Positions 7,401 through 8,967 of a stretch of DNA of 8,967 bases are shown here, in pieces. Under the pieces are notes generated by a model. It was given only the letters and a program-made list of their open reading frames with translations. It ran no database searches and was not told the origin of the DNA. The stretch lies in assembly GCA_002346525.1 (NCBI GenBank), contig DDZY01000208.1, positions 1,070-10,036 on the forward strand, written 5' to 3'. Made by a program: the position numbers and the translations under genes. The stretch is from Proteobacteria bacterium UBA2996. GTDB lineage: Bacteria > Pseudomonadota > Gammaproteobacteria > Arenicellales > UBA868. The stretch's first letter is position 1. Every line of letters starts with the position of its first letter.

Positions 7401-8479
7401 CAACCGGGGGACGCTTCTTTGGAATTGGGTCGGCCGACGAACTCACAAAGATATATACCGCTATCGGTGTCGAACTGCAGAGCCCAATTCACTACCGGAT
7501 CACACTCGACCCGACAACAAAGACGGGTGCATTGAGAGTGTTGGCCAAAACGGGCGCGCTTGATGAAACTCCAAAGGCGTATCCGGAACAGCTTATTCCA
7601 GATGGTGAAAATGCTCAACCCGGACTAGTTAGCAACGCTGCGCCCTATGTTCATCTGGAAATTATCTTTGACGCCTCAGGATCTATGAACGTCTTGTCTG
7701 ATGGTGAAAGGAAGATCACCATAGCCAAACGGGCGCTGGAAGAAGTCCTCAGATCTCTGGACTCAAGAAATATCGGTCTGGCTTTTAGAGCCTATGGCTC
7801 CAACAAGGATATCGAGTACAGCAAAGAAAGCTCCTGTCAGGATACGGAACTGTTGGTTGATTTCAGCGATGGCACCCCTTCTCGTATTCGCAGGGCCGCT
7901 GACTCCCTACAGGGTTACGGCTACACGCCGCTAGCCAAGAGTCTAAGACTTGCTGGACAGGATCTTGAAGCGTATAGAAACCGGCAGCCGACTATTCTCC
8001 TGCTCAGTGACGGAGAAGAATCCTGTGATGGAAATCCACTCGCCGAGATTGCCCATCTCAGAAATCGGGGCATTGATGTCCAAGTTCACGTCGTGGGTTT
8101 CGATTCCGACGAGTCCGCGCGAGACCGCCTCGCGCAACTCGCCCGTGCCGGTGGAGGTAATTTTTATGACGCCAGGAACTATGAGGATCTCAGTACGAGC
8201 CTTAATCAAGTTGCCGCGAAAGTGCGCCAGGTCGCCGATACGGCTGCAAGGCGAAGCGCTCTAGATCAATCCGGTAACGAGGCTGATAAATGGGTCCTTC
8301 ACGTGGTAGACGATCTGGATATGGTTGTTGCCCGTGGCCGTGTTGGAGATACGATCTCTAGGCTAGTGCCTGGCACCTACAGCCTTCGAATACTCCGGGA
8401 CGGGTCTACGATCACTATTCCAAACGTAGTTATTGAGGCCGGAGAGCAGACGGTTATTGCGCAGGACTACTTCCATTAA
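4469..8479 (+). CDS. Giant exported protein with two discoidin-like, one PPC-like and two vWA domains
   Basis: This 1336-residue protein starts at a GTG. No in-frame ATG, GTG or TTG lies between it and the signal peptide core, and only 15 codons separate it from the upstream in-frame stop. The N-region is long (about 29 residues), followed by a hydrophobic core at 31-45 and cleavage near GFA|QD (48/49). Domains in order: a DUF4352-like beta domain (56-187, with 'ELIFEVP'); a second beta domain (235-352); discoidin/F5-8C-like domains at 366-538 and 551-694, the latter ending in an NYGGPYISLGGVRIFE motif; a PPC-like domain at 722-820, opening ETEPND; vWA at 824-1005 with MIDAS residues D832, S834, S836, T899, D926; vWA at 1060-1250 with D1068, S1070, S1072, T1153, D1181; and a PEGA-like beta tail at 1270-1336. 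There is no C-terminal membrane segment or sorting motif, so it is soluble in the periplasm or secreted. Both MIDAS sites look competent for divalent metal, and discoidin domains commonly bind glycans or lipids, so adhesion or complex assembly is likely. The ligand is unknown. Confidence 0.92.
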   Translation: MTKVNLPSPYTDKAARTAGSVASIHRPKKHAVLGIGVFLLALCTPGFAQDDGSISVARSRITIEPTGLSLAAGMRSAQPSNTDSRFMVVELKITNVVTPEQVFEEGVAEGISVPLGDFRLHWDEKRFDPQGRLLTARQTHLPNPVELGYSGAYKQGELIFEVPAAKPTNVMLVFSNKEIGPLRIDLPIDMLTEQNSSNATDAIESGSDPGPDLALFSGEASDQDSVTSSVSTPLTLERAGIAIQLGYQAAGRTTVSQTKKFPESAQEIFLILDSQQDSPIYAEVRWIGIDVEGAEPGAQLHKRRQKLFPVGHKRARRTFALKNRGGWQRLGRYRADIVIDNEVIHSEKFSVVSHLPEPPLLESPILEPDRNVALGALGGQVSQAIGGGLVDAAPVDQRWHLTHLIDGAPYFATDGSRLQRCLRCGWKWPSRKLPTELNFSFHEGKAYRVSAIVIDTRTPEYEISPGSSPKHVEVWLRGTGPSAQHFRAANVRLARRTGKHLISLPPTVTESIQLRILSAHEFGATRSVSIAEVEIIETPSQPNSASIPAQKDLALAALGGGVSRFSDQWESQNGGVAQLIVSHSDHAGVHTQQARFPETLVFSLGKSSEAKIASLQLDNSPPHDSGTWPKRIAIEVSSSSPVSDFRPIGEFVLSRTVTPAAIPVHRHARYLKLTILENYGGPYISLGGVRIFESSGKGQFSALLQETGSSSDLAATVLPETAWLETEPNDTLKKAMPTTLGETFGGVIDSPRDRDVYTFSLVDKRQALAVSLSGAPYLGTLLQLKDEQGKELRRHEPGGHATQETTFSWSLDPGTYFLEVSRPPVSIVLLWDASASMEKQIEHVHDGIKGYLEQMGNDQYVNLARFSGLDTQVFLQTFTNDPDQAWQAVREQFTTHGGTPLYEAIERSSQLLEGRAGNQAVILMTDGIDNGPPPDSLWDVVSTTTARFYTIGLGPEQDVFFYDRASRGKRLIEDVARATGGRFFGIGSADELTKIYTAIGVELQSPIHYRITLDPTTKTGALRVLAKTGALDETPKAYPEQLIPDGENAQPGLVSNAAPYVHLEIIFDASGSMNVLSDGERKITIAKRALEEVLRSLDSRNIGLAFRAYGSNKDIEYSKESSCQDTELLVDFSDGTPSRIRRAADSLQGYGYTPLAKSLRLAGQDLEAYRNRQPTILLLSDGEESCDGNPLAEIAHLRNRGIDVQVHVVGFDSDESARDRLAQLARAGGGNFYDARNYEDLSTSLNQVAAKVRQVADTAARRSALDQSGNEADKWVLHVVDDLDMVVARGRVGDTISRLVPGTYSLRILRDGSTITIPNVVIEAGEQTVIAQDYFH
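5540..5546 (+). repeat. C7 homopolymer in the third gene
   Basis: Seven consecutive C residues encode Pro-Pro in the linker (about residues 358-359) between the second beta domain and the first discoidin-like domain. It is the shortest-range part of a cluster of three G/C tracts in this gene. Confidence 0.85.
5624..5632 (+). repeat. G9 homopolymer in the third gene
   Basis: Nine consecutive G residues encode Gly386-Gly388 in a loop near the start of the first discoidin-like domain, all as GGG codons. A gain or loss of one G would shift the frame and cut the protein off before the second discoidin, PPC and vWA domains. Tracts of this length are known slippage sites in phase-variable genes of several bacteria; whether this one varies is unknown. 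Confidence 0.85.
6188..6194 (+). repeat. G7 homopolymer in the third gene
   Basis: Seven consecutive G residues encode the Gly574-Gly575 pair early in the second discoidin-like domain. This is roughly the same loop that carries the G9 tract in the first copy (about 20 residues after the domain start in each). Confidence 0.85.
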
Positions 8480-8506
8480 CAAACATTGCTGTACCGACAG
8501 CTCGCT

Positions 8507-8967
8507 CTACCGCTGATCAAGCAATGCGCTAATGGTCACGTCGTTGACGTAAAAACGTGCTTTTTTGATCTTGGGAAACTGCAGCACTGCCTGTTCCAGT
8601 TGAGCCATCACTCGGGGCGTGTCGCAGACACCGCCAATCGCGAAACGTCCCTTAAGTTCCACTACAGCTTCTCCATCCAACAACGCCACTCGTCCTACTT
8701 TCAAATGTGAGGAGCTCAGAGGATGGTACAAGCCACGCTGTTCGGCCAGTGCTTTACCGTGCCTGAGCAGTAAATCCAGGGTGAACCTTAATGGTTCGCG
8801 CCCCTTAGGAATTTTGACCTTTACCCGCCTTGCACGATCACCGCAACCGATGGTTCCGTTCTCGTCACTGCCCTCATTCAACTGAAAAAATGTCAGCGAG
8901 GCCTCGCCAGAATCTACCCCAGTCATCACAGAATCTTCGATCCTAGCCGACTCGGCTGGTTTGTTTG
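8507..8967 (-). CDS. GerMN-domain protein, 5' end beyond the window
   Basis: The minus-strand frame is open from the right edge of the window to a TAG at 8507-8509. A GTG at 8929 could start a 140-residue protein, but the frame continues upstream to the edge (at least 12 further codons) and the GTG has no clear Shine-Dalgarno site. The sequence there reads like a polar linker, so the true start, probably with a signal or lipoprotein sequence, most likely lies outside the window. Counting from that GTG, residues about 12-130 match a GerMN domain: 'FFQLNE', then GTIGCGD (C29), a 'PL..TLDLLL' helix, SSSHLKVGRVALLDGEAVVEL, IGGVCD (C102), and 'ALEQ-like...FP.IKKARFYVN'. GerMN domains occur in exported cell-envelope and spore-related proteins. 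Two conserved cysteines could pair. It converges on the third gene with only 27 bases between stop codons, and so is unlikely to be part of the cassette's transcript. Confidence 0.85.
   Translation of the reverse strand, partial: NKPAESARIEDSVMTGVDSGEASLTFFQLNEGSDENGTIGCGDRARRVKVKIPKGREPLRFTLDLLLRHGKALAEQRGLYHPLSSSHLKVGRVALLDGEAVVELKGRFAIGGVCDTPRVMAQLEQAVLQFPKIKKARFYVNDVTISALLDQR
8537..8566 (+). terminator. Weak possible terminator for the cassette
   Basis: CACGT at 8537-8541 can pair with ACGTG at 8555-8559, followed one base later by six T residues (8561-8566). It lies 57 bases after the stop of the third gene, inside the 3' end of the convergent GerMN gene, where the T-run is simply the complement of Lys codons. 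The stem is only five base pairs with a 13-base loop. It may be coincidence, but it is the only stem plus T-tract downstream of the cassette. Confidence 0.22.

Noticed and set aside
7091..7618. 175-codon open frame on the minus strand
   Set aside because: It lies opposite the first vWA domain of the third gene, whose motifs are fully intact in the plus-strand frame. Its peptide shows no recognisable domain, so it is a shadow frame.
8488..8501. GCTGT-ACCG-ACAGC hairpin just after the third gene
   Set aside because: The stem has only five base pairs and is not followed by a T-run, so it does not qualify as an intrinsic terminator.
8507..8929. Calling the GerMN gene complete from the GTG at 8929
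   Set aside because: The frame stays open to the window edge and the GTG has no ribosome binding site; a GerMN protein would be expected to carry an export signal further upstream.
1..8967. CRISPR array, tRNA/rRNA genes, insertion sequences or prophage elements
   Set aside because: I saw no regularly spaced repeats, no tRNA-like TTCRA arms with acceptor pairing, no transposase or integrase motifs and no terminal inverted repeats flanking the cassette.

Overview
The window looks like bacterial chromosome of roughly balanced G+C with dense coding. All three complete genes encode proteins with Sec-type signal peptides, and no sequence resembles RNA genes, CRISPR, transposases or phage. The GerMN-type gene, the Sec signals and the sigma70-like promoter suggest a Gram-negative bacterium, possibly a proteobacterium. 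This taxonomic guess rests on general impression only.

Layout: (1) 1-219 is non-coding leader with a plausible sigma70 promoter (TTGACT-N17-CATAGT) and a Shine-Dalgarno site. (2) 220-1959 encodes a 579-residue exported protein made of two successive internal duplications. The first is a pair of DUF3828/NTF2-like modules. The second is a pair of 123-residue-offset modules with identical cysteine spacing. (3) 2066-4423 encodes a 785-residue protein with a signal peptide, a transglutaminase-like segment in which leucine occupies the nucleophile position, a helical middle, one C-terminal membrane segment and a Cys/His-containing tail. (4) 4469-8479 encodes a 1336-residue exported multidomain protein: DUF4352-like beta domain, second beta domain, two discoidin (F5/8C)-like domains, a PPC-like domain, two vWA domains with intact MIDAS motifs, and a PEGA-like C-terminal beta domain. 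(5) 8507 to the right edge, on the opposite strand, is the 3' part of a GerMN-domain gene that converges on the cassette.

The three plus-strand genes look like one transcription unit coding for an extracytoplasmic apparatus. It would comprise a small-module exported protein, a membrane-anchored pseudo-transglutaminase scaffold and a large metal-dependent adhesive vWA/discoidin protein. No ATPase, protease, toxin or regulator is encoded with them, so the system appears to act through binding rather than catalysis. I do not recognise it as a described system, and no function can be assigned from the sequence alone.

The most distinctive nucleotide-level features are two. A perfect 9-bp inverted repeat fills the gap between genes 2 and 3, starting at the base after the stop codon and ending three bases before a GTG start that lacks a Shine-Dalgarno site. 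In addition, three long G/C homopolymers (C7, G9, G7) lie within the discoidin half of the largest gene and could make it phase-variable.
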